From assembly GCA_049794535.1 (NCBI GenBank), contig JBARCX010000111.1, forward strand, positions 1-15,247: a stretch of 15,247 bases of DNA, in the 5' to 3' direction. The position numbers were made by a program, and so were the translations under genes. Source of the stretch: JBARCX01 sp049794535 (lineage in GTDB: Bacteria > Pseudomonadota > Gammaproteobacteria > Xanthomonadales > Rhodanobacteraceae). The notes below the pieces were generated by a model. The model saw nothing but the letters and a program-made list of their open reading frames with translations, was not told the origin of the DNA and did no database searches. Positions within the stretch are counted from its first letter, which is position 1. Every line of letters starts with the position of its first letter. Positions 1 to 7,670 of the stretch are shown here, one piece after another.

Positions 1-566
1 CGAGCAAGCAGACGCATCGCCTCGATATCGTTGCCCGCTTTGAGCAGATAGGCGCGGATGATCTGTTCGGCAGGGTCAAGTTCGCCATCCGAGAGATGGC
101 TGGTCGCACGCACGACATCGGGTGCCAAGCGCTTGAGCGTGGCGACGTGTGAAGCGGCGGTTGCCGCGTTGGCGGTATCGCCCGTCATGCGGTACAGGCC
201 TTCGAGAAGATTCCAGCTCGATGGCAGCGCCGGGTTGATATTCACCGCACGCAGTAGCGCGTCGATCGCGCGTGGCGCATCGCGCATCACCACGTAACAG
301 TGGCCGCGCTCCTCGTGCAAACGACTGTAATGAGGATGTTCCTGTTCCATGCGCGCCAGCGTTTGCAACGCCGCGTCGATCTGCCCCAGATAACGCTGAC
401 TGCGGGCGACAAGATAAAGCACCTCGCCATGGTCTGGTGCCTCGGTCAACAACGCCTGGGCTGCCTGCAAGGCTTGCGCGTGCTGCCCGTCCACGTGCAG
501 TTGGCGGATGCGCTGGATGTGAAGCTCCAGCGGCGGAATGGTTGGATCGATTGCCGTAGCGTTCAT
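1..566 (-). CDS. TPR-repeat protein, N-terminal part (probable TPR-sulfotransferase); truncated by window edge
   Basis: Reading from an ATG at 566, 188 codons are open to the left edge of the window, so the C-terminus is missing. The protein is soluble, helical and alanine/leucine-rich, with repeated helix pairs of TPR type: a GQHAQALQAAQALL segment, then YLGQIDAALQTLARMEQEHP, then a segment ending in INPALPSSWNLLEGLYRMTGD. This is a typical N-terminal TPR half. In xanthomonads and sphingomonads, TPR modules like this next to a TonB-dependent receptor are often fused to a sulfotransferase domain. That domain lies outside the window, so the sulfotransferase part is inference. No purine-rich ribosome binding site is seen before the ATG, and a terminator hairpin ends about 14 nt upstream. 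Expression may therefore rely on read-through from the receptor gene or on a poorly recognisable promoter. Confidence 0.7.
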   Translation of the reverse strand, partial: MNATAIDPTIPPLELHIQRIRQLHVDGQHAQALQAAQALLTEAPDHGEVLYLVARSQRYLGQIDAALQTLARMEQEHPHYSRLHEERGHCYVVMRDAPRAIDALLRAVNINPALPSSWNLLEGLYRMTGDTANAATAASHVATLKRLAPDVVRATSHLSDGELDPAEQIIRAYLLKAGNDIEAMRLLA

Positions 567-579
567 GGGAACCAAGGGA

Positions 580-615
580 ACAATAAAAAATAGGGGCGGG
601 CACAGTGCCCGCCCC
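580..615 (-). terminator. Rho-independent terminator after the TonB-dependent receptor gene
   Basis: Positions 593-615 form a perfect inverted repeat: GGGGCGGGCAC, one central base, GTGCCCGCCCC. In practice this gives a 9-10 bp GC stem with a small loop. On the minus strand it is followed directly by TATTTTTTATTG (592-581), the expected U-tract. It lies about 200 nt after the receptor stop codon and only 14 nt before the ATG of the TPR gene. It is a textbook intrinsic terminator for minus-strand transcription; the plus strand has no U-tract after the stem. Confidence 0.85.
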
Positions 616-638
616 ATTCTATGTGCATTAACTATCAA

Positions 639-765
639 ACCCTTCTCCCTCGGATCGCAGCGGAAGAGGGTGCGCACGAAGCGTGGGAATGGGGGCTTGC
701 GCAAGAAGTCGGCATCACGCATTGCCCGAACCCTCACCCCAACCCCTCTCCCAGAGGGAGAGGGG
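639..765. repeat. Intergenic palindromic repeat of the CCCCTCTCCC/GGGAGAGGGG type
   Basis: Positions 743-752 and 756-765 are a perfect 10-bp inverted repeat with a 3-nt loop, preceded by CCCTCACCCCAA. A related imperfect pair (ACCCTTCTCCCTC ... GGAAGAGGGT) lies at about 639-673. Sequences of this form are common interspersed extragenic palindromes in proteobacterial genomes. A further 7-bp inverted repeat, CTTGAAG (781-787) with CTTCAAG (802-808), sits just after the receptor stop codon. I see no coding sequence between 567 and 816. Confidence 0.6.
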
Positions 766-816
766 CTAAGTTATCGCGGACTTGAAGCCTGACTCGAAAG
801 ACTTCAAGCAGACTGC

Positions 817-3450
817 TTAGAACTTGAAGCCGACCTTCAAACCGATCACGCGCGGATGGATCGGTACCTGCGACTCGATGAACTGAGCCGAGGACGTAAA
901 CACGCTGGCGTTGCTGTTGTTCAAATTGGTGCCGTAAAGCGACACGTTCCAGTTGTCCTTGGCCACACCCAGCGATGCATCGACGGTGTTGTAACCGGCC
1001 TGCAGGTAACGCAGTTCCACCGTGGTGATATTCGTTACACCCTCACCGTTCGGATAGGTGGCCGGCTGGTTGTACATGGAGCCGGTGCGGTTTGCGCCAA
1101 TCTGCCAGAACGCGTTATAGCCAGCGAACGTCCACTCATAACGCAGACGCACATTGAACTGCGAACGGGGCGAGAATGCCGGCGTGCTGCCCACGTTGCC
1201 GAATGGATTGGCGAACGACGACACGTCGCCAGCGGCGCCGGTCTGGACGATGCACGAGGCATAGCCGGCCGAGCCCGGAATATTGTTGACCAGGCACGGC
1301 GAGTTGGTCTGTTTGGCATGGTTGAGCGAACCGGAGCCCATCAGGGTCAGGCCATCGGTAATACGTGCCTGGAATTGCAGCTCCATGCCTTGCACTTTGT
1401 AGTTCGGTCCGTTGACCGCGAAGGTGGTATTACCCAGCACCAACGGGTTGAAGAACTGCATCTGCACGTTGTCCCACCGCATGTCATACAGTGAGGCGTT
1501 GAACGACAGGCGGTCATCGAGGAACGTGGATTTGAAGCCGATTTCGTTGTTGGTCAGCGTGTCAGGCGCGTAGCTGATGGGCTTCTTGTACTGCGCCTCG
1601 CCATCGAGCTTCGCCACGTCCGACGACGTGCGGTTGAAACCACCCGGACGGAAGCCTTGCGAGAAGGTGTAATACACCATCATGTTCGGGCTGATGTTCC
1701 ACTGCAGGTTCGCACGGCTCTTAAAGCCATGGTACGTGGTGTGGGAATTCATCGGCGTGTCATTGCCCACATAGGTGCCGTTGGGAACATTGACCTGGGC
1801 GCTGGTGGTATAGAACTCCGTACCGGTTTGCCACTCGGAGTAGTGGTAATAACGCGTGCCAGCGGTCGCCGTTAGTACTTCCGGGATGATGTCATAGGAC
1901 ATCGAGCCGAACACGGCATCCTGCTTGTAACCGCGCTCCGTATTTTCACCGAAGGCTGTGCCAGCGGGGAGGTTGACGCCCTGCGAGGACTGCGCGTTGG
2001 CCACGCACGGGTTACCACCGGCAAGGGCGCTGGTGAGGTTCGTCGGCGTACAAGACGGAATCGTGAGGTAATTGAACCTCATGTGATCGTCGATGTTGAA
2101 GTCTTCATAGTACAGACCACCGATCACACGGAAGCGACCGTCTTCCGGTGTGCTCAGACGCAGCTCGTGGCTCTGGTGCGAGCTGGCCACGGTGTCGTTC
2201 CAATAACCGGCCGGCGAATAGCAAATCGGCTTGCCGGCGCTGGACAGACCTGCCGACGTACCGGTGCACTGGTAATACATGCCACCCGCGCTGCGCGAGT
2301 AGTTGGTGTAGTCCTGCTGCTCGCTGATGCGGCGATTGGTGTAGCCGCCGGTGTATACCACCGAGAGATCTCCGATCTGGCCATTCAAGGTCCAGGCGGT
2401 ATTGGTGTCATGGTCATTGTTCCAGGCCGGCACGAACGCGGTGATCTGGTTGGTGCCGAGCGTCTGACCGTCCGCACCGACCGGGTAGGTCGAAGACTGG
2501 CCGTTGGAATCCAGGTTCTGGTAGCTCTCGGCGATCAGCAGGTTCCAGTCGTCGTTGATCTTCCACAGTCCGGACAGGCGTGCACCCTGGGTATCCACCG
2601 GATTCCAGTTGTTCTGGGCCACGGAGTAGTTATTGAAACCCGAAGTGCCACCCGCGGCCACATAAGGAGCCATGGCGCCGCCACCGTCGGTGGGCTGGCG
2701 CGTGAACGTGCTCGGCACGTTGTCGATGTAACCGCCCTGATGATCGTTGTAGATCACGCCACGCAAAGCGAAGACGCCGGGAATGATCGGCAGGTTCAGC
2801 ACTGCGTTGGCCGAATTGTTCGGAGCGCCACCGGCGGTAACACTGGTGCTGGCTTCGGCGCTACCGCTGACTCGGGTGAGATTCGGCTGGTTGGTGATGT
2901 AGCGCACAGCACCGGCTTCGGCGCCACCGCCGAACAGCGTGCCCTGCGGACCTTCGAGCACCTCGACGCGGTCCATGTCGACCATATAGATGTCGAGATT
3001 ACGCGCAGGGAACTGCATGGATTGGTCGTCTAGGTAGACGGCCACGTTCGGGAACGGTGCGATGGTCGCGCTGGACTGATTACCGAGGAAGCCGGTGCTC
3101 AGGCCGCGCATATAGATGTTGCCCTGGCCGGGGCCGTTCGCTGCAAATGTCACATTGGGCAGGTATTTGATCAGGTCGTCGAACGACGTGATATTCAACT
3201 GCTGCAACGTCGCGCCGGTGAATGCCTGAATCGTGATCGGCACGCTCTGAATGTCTTGGACGGTGTGCTGCGCGGTGACCGTCACCGTACCGAGCGTGCT
3301 GGCGTTGGCCGGCGTAGCGGTAGGCGAAGTTGCGGCTGGTGCGGTCGCGGCGGGCGCATTAGCGGTGGTGGCGCTGTTGTCGTCAGCGGCATAGGACATG
3401 GGGGCAACGAGCGCAGTCAGCACTGCGAAGGCAAGCTTATTGATCTTCAA
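817..3450 (-). CDS. TonB-dependent outer-membrane receptor, substrate unknown
   Basis: An 877-residue outer-membrane active transporter. Residues 1-21 are a Sec signal peptide ending SYA before ADD. An Ala/Thr/Pro-rich linker follows, then a TonB box near residues 54-60 (GTVTVTA). The plug domain is recognisable from QDIQSVPITIQAF, the IYMRG motif, VYLDD and the stretch RVEVLEGPQGTLFGGGA. The remainder is a beta-barrel ending in aromatic-rich strands and a C-terminal Phe (GLKVGFKF). Three segments predicted to be extracellular loops each hold a pair of cysteines. The start is TTG at 3450, chosen because CTGGAGAGACTC precedes it with good spacing and the signal peptide starts there. The length suits receptors for oligosaccharides, aromatics or siderophores, but the sequence does not decide the ligand. 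It lies downstream of phnM in the same direction, separated by about 700 bp, so co-transcription with phn is unlikely. The TPR gene follows. Confidence 0.93.
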   Translation of the reverse strand: MKINKLAFAVLTALVAPMSYAADDNSATTANAPAATAPAATSPTATPANASTLGTVTVTAQHTVQDIQSVPITIQAFTGATLQQLNITSFDDLIKYLPNVTFAANGPGQGNIYMRGLSTGFLGNQSSATIAPFPNVAVYLDDQSMQFPARNLDIYMVDMDRVEVLEGPQGTLFGGGAEAGAVRYITNQPNLTRVSGSAEASTSVTAGGAPNNSANAVLNLPIIPGVFALRGVIYNDHQGGYIDNVPSTFTRQPTDGGGAMAPYVAAGGTSGFNNYSVAQNNWNPVDTQGARLSGLWKINDDWNLLIAESYQNLDSNGQSSTYPVGADGQTLGTNQITAFVPAWNNDHDTNTAWTLNGQIGDLSVVYTGGYTNRRISEQQDYTNYSRSAGGMYYQCTGTSAGLSSAGKPICYSPAGYWNDTVASSHQSHELRLSTPEDGRFRVIGGLYYEDFNIDDHMRFNYLTIPSCTPTNLTSALAGGNPCVANAQSSQGVNLPAGTAFGENTERGYKQDAVFGSMSYDIIPEVLTATAGTRYYHYSEWQTGTEFYTTSAQVNVPNGTYVGNDTPMNSHTTYHGFKSRANLQWNISPNMMVYYTFSQGFRPGGFNRTSSDVAKLDGEAQYKKPISYAPDTLTNNEIGFKSTFLDDRLSFNASLYDMRWDNVQMQFFNPLVLGNTTFAVNGPNYKVQGMELQFQARITDGLTLMGSGSLNHAKQTNSPCLVNNIPGSAGYASCIVQTGAAGDVSSFANPFGNVGSTPAFSPRSQFNVRLRYEWTFAGYNAFWQIGANRTGSMYNQPATYPNGEGVTNITTVELRYLQAGYNTVDASLGVAKDNWNVSLYGTNLNNSNASVFTSSAQFIESQVPIHPRVIGLKVGFKF

Positions 3451-4062
3451 GAGTCTCTCCAGATGGGCTGTAGCCGAAAGTCACAACGAGGCGGCATCAG
3501 CCACGGGCGCCGCGGGTGTTGCTGGCGGCATTTGAAGTTGTGGAGTAATGGGGTTGCGCGAGCAACGGCAAAACGGCAGGCAGCGCACGACATAGAGAAG
3601 TGCTGAGCACGGTCATAAACAAAAGCCCCAATGGTGAGTGGAAACAGATGCAGGCGCTCCCTCGGCGCGCCTGGCAAAGAACGGCACTCACCATTTAAAA
3701 GAAATCTGATTGCACGAAGATTGAAAATATATGACGTGACGTATTCGTGAAATTGACATGCGGTGCTAGTTGTCTAGATCGACTTGTCTATTTGCGCGCG
3801 CAAGTGGGGCGCGTATCGTTTAGACGTCTATGTTCTTGCGCTTGATCGTTTCAAACGCAGGTGCCTACGATGTGTGCGCGCGTCACTTTGGCGTAGGCTG
3901 GAATTCAGCTTTCAATCGCGCAGAAAATAGTTGAGAGGATTGAGAAACGAGAGAAAGAAGAATGCGATGACTCTTTCTCAGTTTGCGGCATTCGCTTCTC
4001 AGCTCGTCATCCCGGCACAGGCCGGAGGCGCTTTGCAATAGCGAAGCTGGTCATTCAGTGCG
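3451..4062. other. Long non-coding region upstream of the receptor gene (possible promoter and operator sites)
   Basis: I find no convincing gene here. For the minus strand a weak promoter-like pair, TTTCAC, 17 nt, TATTTT, lies around 3733-3757; that would give a leader of about 280 nt. Further upstream the DNA has direct GTCTA repeats (3772-3776 and 3786-3790) and a perfect 10-bp palindrome TAGACGTCTA (3821-3830), which look like regulator half-sites. GAGAAAG (3951-3957) pairs with CTTTCTC (3973-3979). A fragment beginning CGTCATCCCGGC near 4006 resembles common extragenic repeat debris. Functions are inferred only from sequence form. Confidence 0.4.
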
Positions 4063-4140
4063 GTAGGTTGGGTAGAGCTATGCGATACCCAACGTGGAGA
4101 AACGCCGACGTTGGGATTCGCAAGCTCATCACCAACCTAC
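4063..4140 (-). repeat. Double-hairpin interspersed repeat, copy A (downstream of phnM)
   Basis: A 78-bp element with outer inverted ends GTAGGTTGG and CCAACCTAC. It contains two internal hairpins, one closed by GTTGGGTA/TACCCAAC and one by GTTGG/CCAAC. It begins 16 nt after the phnM stop codon when read on the minus strand. It matches the reverse complement of the copy at 11969-12045 at roughly 65 of 78 positions by hand alignment; most differences fall in loops. No U-tract follows, so it is not a classical intrinsic terminator. It could act as a 3'-end stabiliser, a REP-type element or a small non-autonomous mobile element. Confidence 0.8.
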
Positions 4141-4156
4141 GCTGCGCGTTCGTGCT

Positions 4157-5299
4157 TTAGAACGAGCGCTCACCCTTCACCCAAACATTCCGCACGATAG
4201 GCAACTCATCTACCGTGCGCACGCGTACCAGGTCGGCGCGCTGGCCGGCTTTGATCTGGCCGCGATCGTTGAAACCGAGCACTTTGGCTGGGTTGCCGGC
4301 GACGGTGGCGACCGCTCGCGGCATCGACCATCCGGCTTGGCTATGCAGCAAAAATGCACCGTGCAGCAGGCTGGCTGGCACGTAGTCGGAGGACAACATG
4401 TCGAGCCGCTCCGTCTTGGCCAACTCAATCGCAGCAACATTGCCAGAGTGCGAACCACCGCGTACCACATTCGGCGCGCCCATCACGGTAGACAGACCAT
4501 GCTTACGCGCTGCTTCGGCAGCTTCTTGCGTCGTGGGGAATTCGGAGATGGTCACGCCGATGCGGTGCGCGTGCTCCACCTGTTGCGCATCGGTATCGTC
4601 GTGGCTGGCCAGCACGATGTTCTTGCCTTGTGCCAAGGCGAGCACGGCGCTTTCGTGGCGCGAGCTATAGGTGGCTTGTTGATCGAGACGGCGATTCACC
4701 ACATCGGCGAACTCATCTTCGGTCCAGGTCACGTGGTTCTTGCTGTAGTACTTGCGGTACTGCTGGATGTCGCGGTACTGGCGCTGGCCGGGCGTGTGAT
4801 CCATCAGCGAGAGCAGGCGCACGCTGCTGTGGTTCATCAGTGGCTCCAGCGCTTCGATCAAACGCGGGTAGGCCAATTCGCAACGCAGGTGAATCCAGTG
4901 ATCCGCACGCAGCGCACCGCTGGCTTGGCCAGCGAGAATCGCATCGTAAGTGCTGCGCAAGGTTTCGATGCGCACGCTTTCTTCTTCGAGGTCACCGACC
5001 GACAAGGCATCGAACACAGTCGTGATGCCGGCCGCGACAACTTGCGCATCATGCGTGAGCACGGCTGGCAGCGACGGCCAGATCACGCCGGCGCGCGGCA
5101 TCAGATGTTTTTCGAGATTATCGGTGTGTATTTCGATCAGGCCGGGGATGACGTAATCGCCATCGCAATCGATAGCGCCGGGCGCTTGGGTCGAGCCTTC
5201 GTCCACTAAACGGATCATGCCGTTGCGGGCAATCAGGGTGCCGTGCACGACGGAGTCGTCGAGCACGATGCGGGCATTGGTCAGAACAAGGTCATTCAT
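4157..5299 (-). CDS. phnM: PhnM, alpha-D-ribose 1-methylphosphonate 5-triphosphate diphosphatase
   Basis: A 380-residue amidohydrolase-family protein, close to the E. coli PhnM length. It removes pyrophosphate from 5-triphosphoribosyl 1-phosphonate to give the 5-phosphoribosyl 1-phosphonate substrate of the C-P lyase. Visible features are an N-terminal composite-domain start (LTNARIVLDDSVV), the metal-binding HTDNLEKH motif at about residues 58-65, LTHD at 81-84, LMDHTPGQRQY in the middle, LASHDD, and a C-terminal amidohydrolase strand with NPAKVLGFNDRGQIKAGQ. It is the last gene of the phnG-M operon. It starts 45 nt after phnL, the only real gap in the operon, and lacks a strong Shine-Dalgarno sequence. 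The ATG at 5299 gives the expected N-terminus. Repeat copy A follows its stop codon. Confidence 0.97.
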   Translation of the reverse strand: MNDLVLTNARIVLDDSVVHGTLIARNGMIRLVDEGSTQAPGAIDCDGDYVIPGLIEIHTDNLEKHLMPRAGVIWPSLPAVLTHDAQVVAAGITTVFDALSVGDLEEESVRIETLRSTYDAILAGQASGALRADHWIHLRCELAYPRLIEALEPLMNHSSVRLLSLMDHTPGQRQYRDIQQYRKYYSKNHVTWTEDEFADVVNRRLDQQATYSSRHESAVLALAQGKNIVLASHDDTDAQQVEHAHRIGVTISEFPTTQEAAEAARKHGLSTVMGAPNVVRGGSHSGNVAAIELAKTERLDMLSSDYVPASLLHGAFLLHSQAGWSMPRAVATVAGNPAKVLGFNDRGQIKAGQRADLVRVRTVDELPIVRNVWVKGERSF

Positions 5300-5344
5300 G
5301 GGTCATCAGCCAATAGAGACGTGTCGATACGTATGGATGGGAGA

Positions 5345-6067
5345 TCAGGCCGCTTCGAGCGGACGCATGGGAAACAGGCGGGTCGCAACGCGGTCGCGCA
5401 TGTCTTCATCGTGGAAGATGCCGAGCACGGCGGAGCCCGCATCGCGTGCTTCCTGCAACAGTTGAGCGACTACCGCGCGGTTGTCGGCATCAAGCGAGGC
5501 GGTGGGTTCATCCAGCAGCAGTAAGGGGCGTGACACGATCAAGCCGCGAGCGATATTCACACGCTGCTGTTCGCCACCCGAGAACGTGCCCGGCGGCAAC
5601 CGCCACAACCGCTCGGGAACATTCAGCCGATGCAGCAAGGCACCCGCACGCTGCTGTGCTTCAGTCACTGCCAAGCCGGCCTCGATCAAGGGCTCGGCAA
5701 CGATGTCCAACGCCGGCACGCGAGGAATAACGCGCAGGAACTGGCTGACATAACCGAGCGTACGACGACGTACATCGAGCACCTGATGCGGCGTGGCATC
5801 GGCCAGATCGAGCCATTCGCCATCGTGGCGTACACGCACGGCGCCGCGTGTCGCGCGGTAGTTCGCATAGATCACGCGCAGCAAACTGCTTTTGCCTGCG
5901 CCGGAAGGGCCGGATAGCACCACGCATTCACCGGCATGGAGCGTCAGGTCGACATGATCGAGCACATTCAGGCGCGCACCGTGCTGGTGATGCAGTTCGA
6001 ACGATTTGGCCAAGCCGCGGAGTTCCAACATGGCCGGGGTATGAGGAACGATAGTGAGAGCGGTCAT
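5345..6067 (-). CDS. phnL: PhnL, ABC-type ATPase subunit of the C-P lyase system
   Basis: A 240-residue ABC ATPase with Walker A GPSGAGKS (residues 53-60), a SQFLRVIPR Q-loop region, signature FSGGEQQRVNIARG, Walker B LLLLDEPTASLD and switch histidine GIFHDE. The VSQFLRVIPR and NVPERLW segments are characteristic of PhnL rather than of transporter ATPases. In E. coli, PhnL is needed with PhnG, PhnH and PhnI to form the triphosphoribosyl phosphonate and binds the core complex. The start at 6067 overlaps the phnK stop (ATGA). An internal Met13 aligns better with the E. coli start, so the first 12 residues may not be made. No membrane partner is encoded nearby, consistent with a non-transport role. 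Confidence 0.96.
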   Translation of the reverse strand: MTALTIVPHTPAMLELRGLAKSFELHHQHGARLNVLDHVDLTLHAGECVVLSGPSGAGKSSLLRVIYANYRATRGAVRVRHDGEWLDLADATPHQVLDVRRRTLGYVSQFLRVIPRVPALDIVAEPLIEAGLAVTEAQQRAGALLHRLNVPERLWRLPPGTFSGGEQQRVNIARGLIVSRPLLLLDEPTASLDADNRAVVAQLLQEARDAGSAVLGIFHDEDMRDRVATRLFPMRPLEAA

Positions 6068-6834
6068 GTGGTGAGTACCGAAGAAACGAGTAGTTGGGTG
6101 TAGGCATGCTGCGGGTCGTCGAGAATCTGGTCAGTGAGACCGGTTTCGACCACGCGACCGCCTTGCATCACCATCGTGCGTGCAGCGAGTAGACGCGCCA
6201 CGGCGAGATCGTGAGTCACCATCACCGCGGCGAGGCCGAGCTCGTTCACCAACCGACGCAGCAGATCGAGGATGCGTGCCTGCACCGAAACATCGAGGCC
6301 GGCCGTGGGCTCATCCATGAATACCAGTCGTGGCTGCGTGACCAGGGTACGGGCGATCTGTAGACGTTGTTGCATACCGCCGGAGAAGCCGGTGGGCGCA
6401 TCGTCGATGCGTGCCGGATCGATCTCCACGCGTTCCAGCCAACCCTTGGCGATACCACGCAGCTGGCCGTAATCGCGCATGCCCAACGCCATCAGTCGTT
6501 CCGCGACGTTCGCGCCCGCACTCACATTCAAGCGCAAGCCATCACGCGGGTTCTGGGTGACAAAACCCCATTCCTCACGCGCCAGACGACGACGATCCGC
6601 TTCACTCAATGCGCCCAGATCCAGCCAGCGGCCATCGCTTTGGCGATAGCGCACCGAACCATCGGTCGGCGGCAATTGCGCGGCCACGGTATTGAGCAAG
6701 GTGGATTTGCCCGAGCCGGATTCGCCGACGATGCAGAGCAATTCGCCCGGATGCAGATCGAAGCTCACATCCTCGCAGCCGATGCGGTTGCCGTAGTGGT
6801 GGCTCAGCCCGCGTACTTGCAGTAGTGCACTCAT
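6064..6834 (-). CDS. phnK: PhnK, ABC-type ATPase subunit of the C-P lyase complex
   Basis: A 256-residue ABC ATPase with Walker A GESGSGKST (residues 37-45), Q-loop QNPRDGLRLNVSAG, signature FSGGMQQRLQIARTL, Walker B LVFMDEPTAGLD and the H-loop VTHDLAVARLLA. The NPRDGLR sequence after the Q-loop is typical of PhnK. In E. coli, PhnK docks on PhnJ in the PhnGHIJ core. The ATG at 6834 is chosen because it gives an ATGA overlap with the phnJ stop and the expected N-terminus; a longer in-frame reading from 6882 would run into phnJ. The sequence resembles oligopeptide-transport ATPases, but its position between phnJ and phnL settles the assignment. Confidence 0.97.
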   Translation of the reverse strand: MSALLQVRGLSHHYGNRIGCEDVSFDLHPGELLCIVGESGSGKSTLLNTVAAQLPPTDGSVRYRQSDGRWLDLGALSEADRRRLAREEWGFVTQNPRDGLRLNVSAGANVAERLMALGMRDYGQLRGIAKGWLERVEIDPARIDDAPTGFSGGMQQRLQIARTLVTQPRLVFMDEPTAGLDVSVQARILDLLRRLVNELGLAAVMVTHDLAVARLLAARTMVMQGGRVVETGLTDQILDDPQHAYTQLLVSSVLTT

Positions 6835-7670
6835 GCGGCGGCCTCCGCTTGGCGCTGGCCGCAGTAGTCGGTATCCGAGCACACGAACATGCGCGAACCG
6901 AGGTCGTCCACCACCACTTCATCGAGATAACTTTCATTGGAGCCGCAGATGGCACACGTGTGATCCCAGCGCTGGATCTCGAACGGGTGATCGTCGAAGG
7001 CCAGGCTTTCCACCGGCGTATACGGCGGAATGGCGTACAAGCGTTTCTCGCGACCGGCACCAAACAACATCAGCGCCGGCGAGTTATCCAGCTTGGGGTT
7101 GTCGAACTTCGGGATCGGCGAAGGCGACGTGAGAAAGCGCCCGTCGACGAGTACCGGGTAGTCGTAACTGGTGGCGATATGCCCGTACTGGGCGATGTCT
7201 TCGTACAACTTCACGTGCATCAATCCGTAGTCGGCCAGTGCGTGCAGGGTGCGGGTTTCCGCCTCGCGCGGTTCCAGCGTGCGTAGCGGTTCCGGCTCAG
7301 GTACCTGGAACACCAGGATCTGATCTTCGCGCAGCGGTGTTTCAGGAATGCGATGGCGCGTCTGAATAACGCTGGCTTCGGTGGTGCGCTCGGTGGTGGC
7401 CACGCCTGCCACACGGGCAAAGAAGCGGCGGATGTTGACCGCGTTGGTGGTGTCATCGGCGCCCTGGTCGATGACTTTCAGTACATCGTCAGGTCCGAGC
7501 AAGGCGGCAGTCACCTGGATGCCACCGGTGCCCCAGCCGTAGGGCAATGGCATTTCGCGGCTGCCGAACGGCACCTGGTAACCAGGGATAGCCACCGCTT
7601 TGAGCAGGCCACGGCGCAACATGCGCTTGGTGTTTTCGTCGAGAAAAGCAAAGTTGTAATTCGTAGTCAT
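6831..7670 (-). CDS. phnJ: PhnJ, alpha-D-ribose 1-methylphosphonate 5-phosphate C-P lyase (radical SAM)
   Basis: A 279-residue catalytic subunit that cleaves the carbon-phosphorus bond, releasing the alkane (methane from methylphosphonate) and the cyclic 1,2-phosphate of ribose 5-phosphate. The four conserved cysteines are C239, C242, C264 and C270, with the same spacing as the E. coli [4Fe-4S]/radical cysteines at 241, 244, 266 and 272. The glycine corresponding to E. coli Gly32 is G30 in VAIPGYQVPFG. The stretch PYGWGTGGIQ and the whole ADDTTNAV region are near identical to E. coli as I remember it. The start codon at 7670 overlaps the phnI stop (ATGA), and the 3' end overlaps phnK the same way. 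All key residues are present, so the enzyme should be active. Confidence 0.99.
   Translation of the reverse strand: MTTNYNFAFLDENTKRMLRRGLLKAVAIPGYQVPFGSREMPLPYGWGTGGIQVTAALLGPDDVLKVIDQGADDTTNAVNIRRFFARVAGVATTERTTEASVIQTRHRIPETPLREDQILVFQVPEPEPLRTLEPREAETRTLHALADYGLMHVKLYEDIAQYGHIATSYDYPVLVDGRFLTSPSPIPKFDNPKLDNSPALMLFGAGREKRLYAIPPYTPVESLAFDDHPFEIQRWDHTCAICGSNESYLDEVVVDDLGSRMFVCSDTDYCGQRQAEAAA

Noticed and set aside
76..603. Minus-strand open frame of 175 codons overlapping the TPR gene
   Set aside because: Arg/Ala/Gly-rich with no domain pattern. The other minus-strand frame from 566 encodes clear TPR helices and runs off the window.
2083..3033. Long plus-strand open frame inside the receptor gene
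   Set aside because: It is antisense to a convincing TonB-dependent receptor; its composition is that of a reverse-strand shadow in high-GC DNA and it shows no family motif.
3447..3694. Short minus-strand frames ending at the receptor TTG start (possible leader peptide)
   Set aside because: One ends in TGA overlapping the TTG start, which would allow coupling, but I see no ribosome binding site or recognisable peptide, and the receptor has its own good ribosome binding site.
4094..5209. 371-codon plus-strand open frame over phnM
   Set aside because: It lies opposite phnM, which has clear amidohydrolase motifs, and it begins inside repeat copy A. Treated as a shadow.
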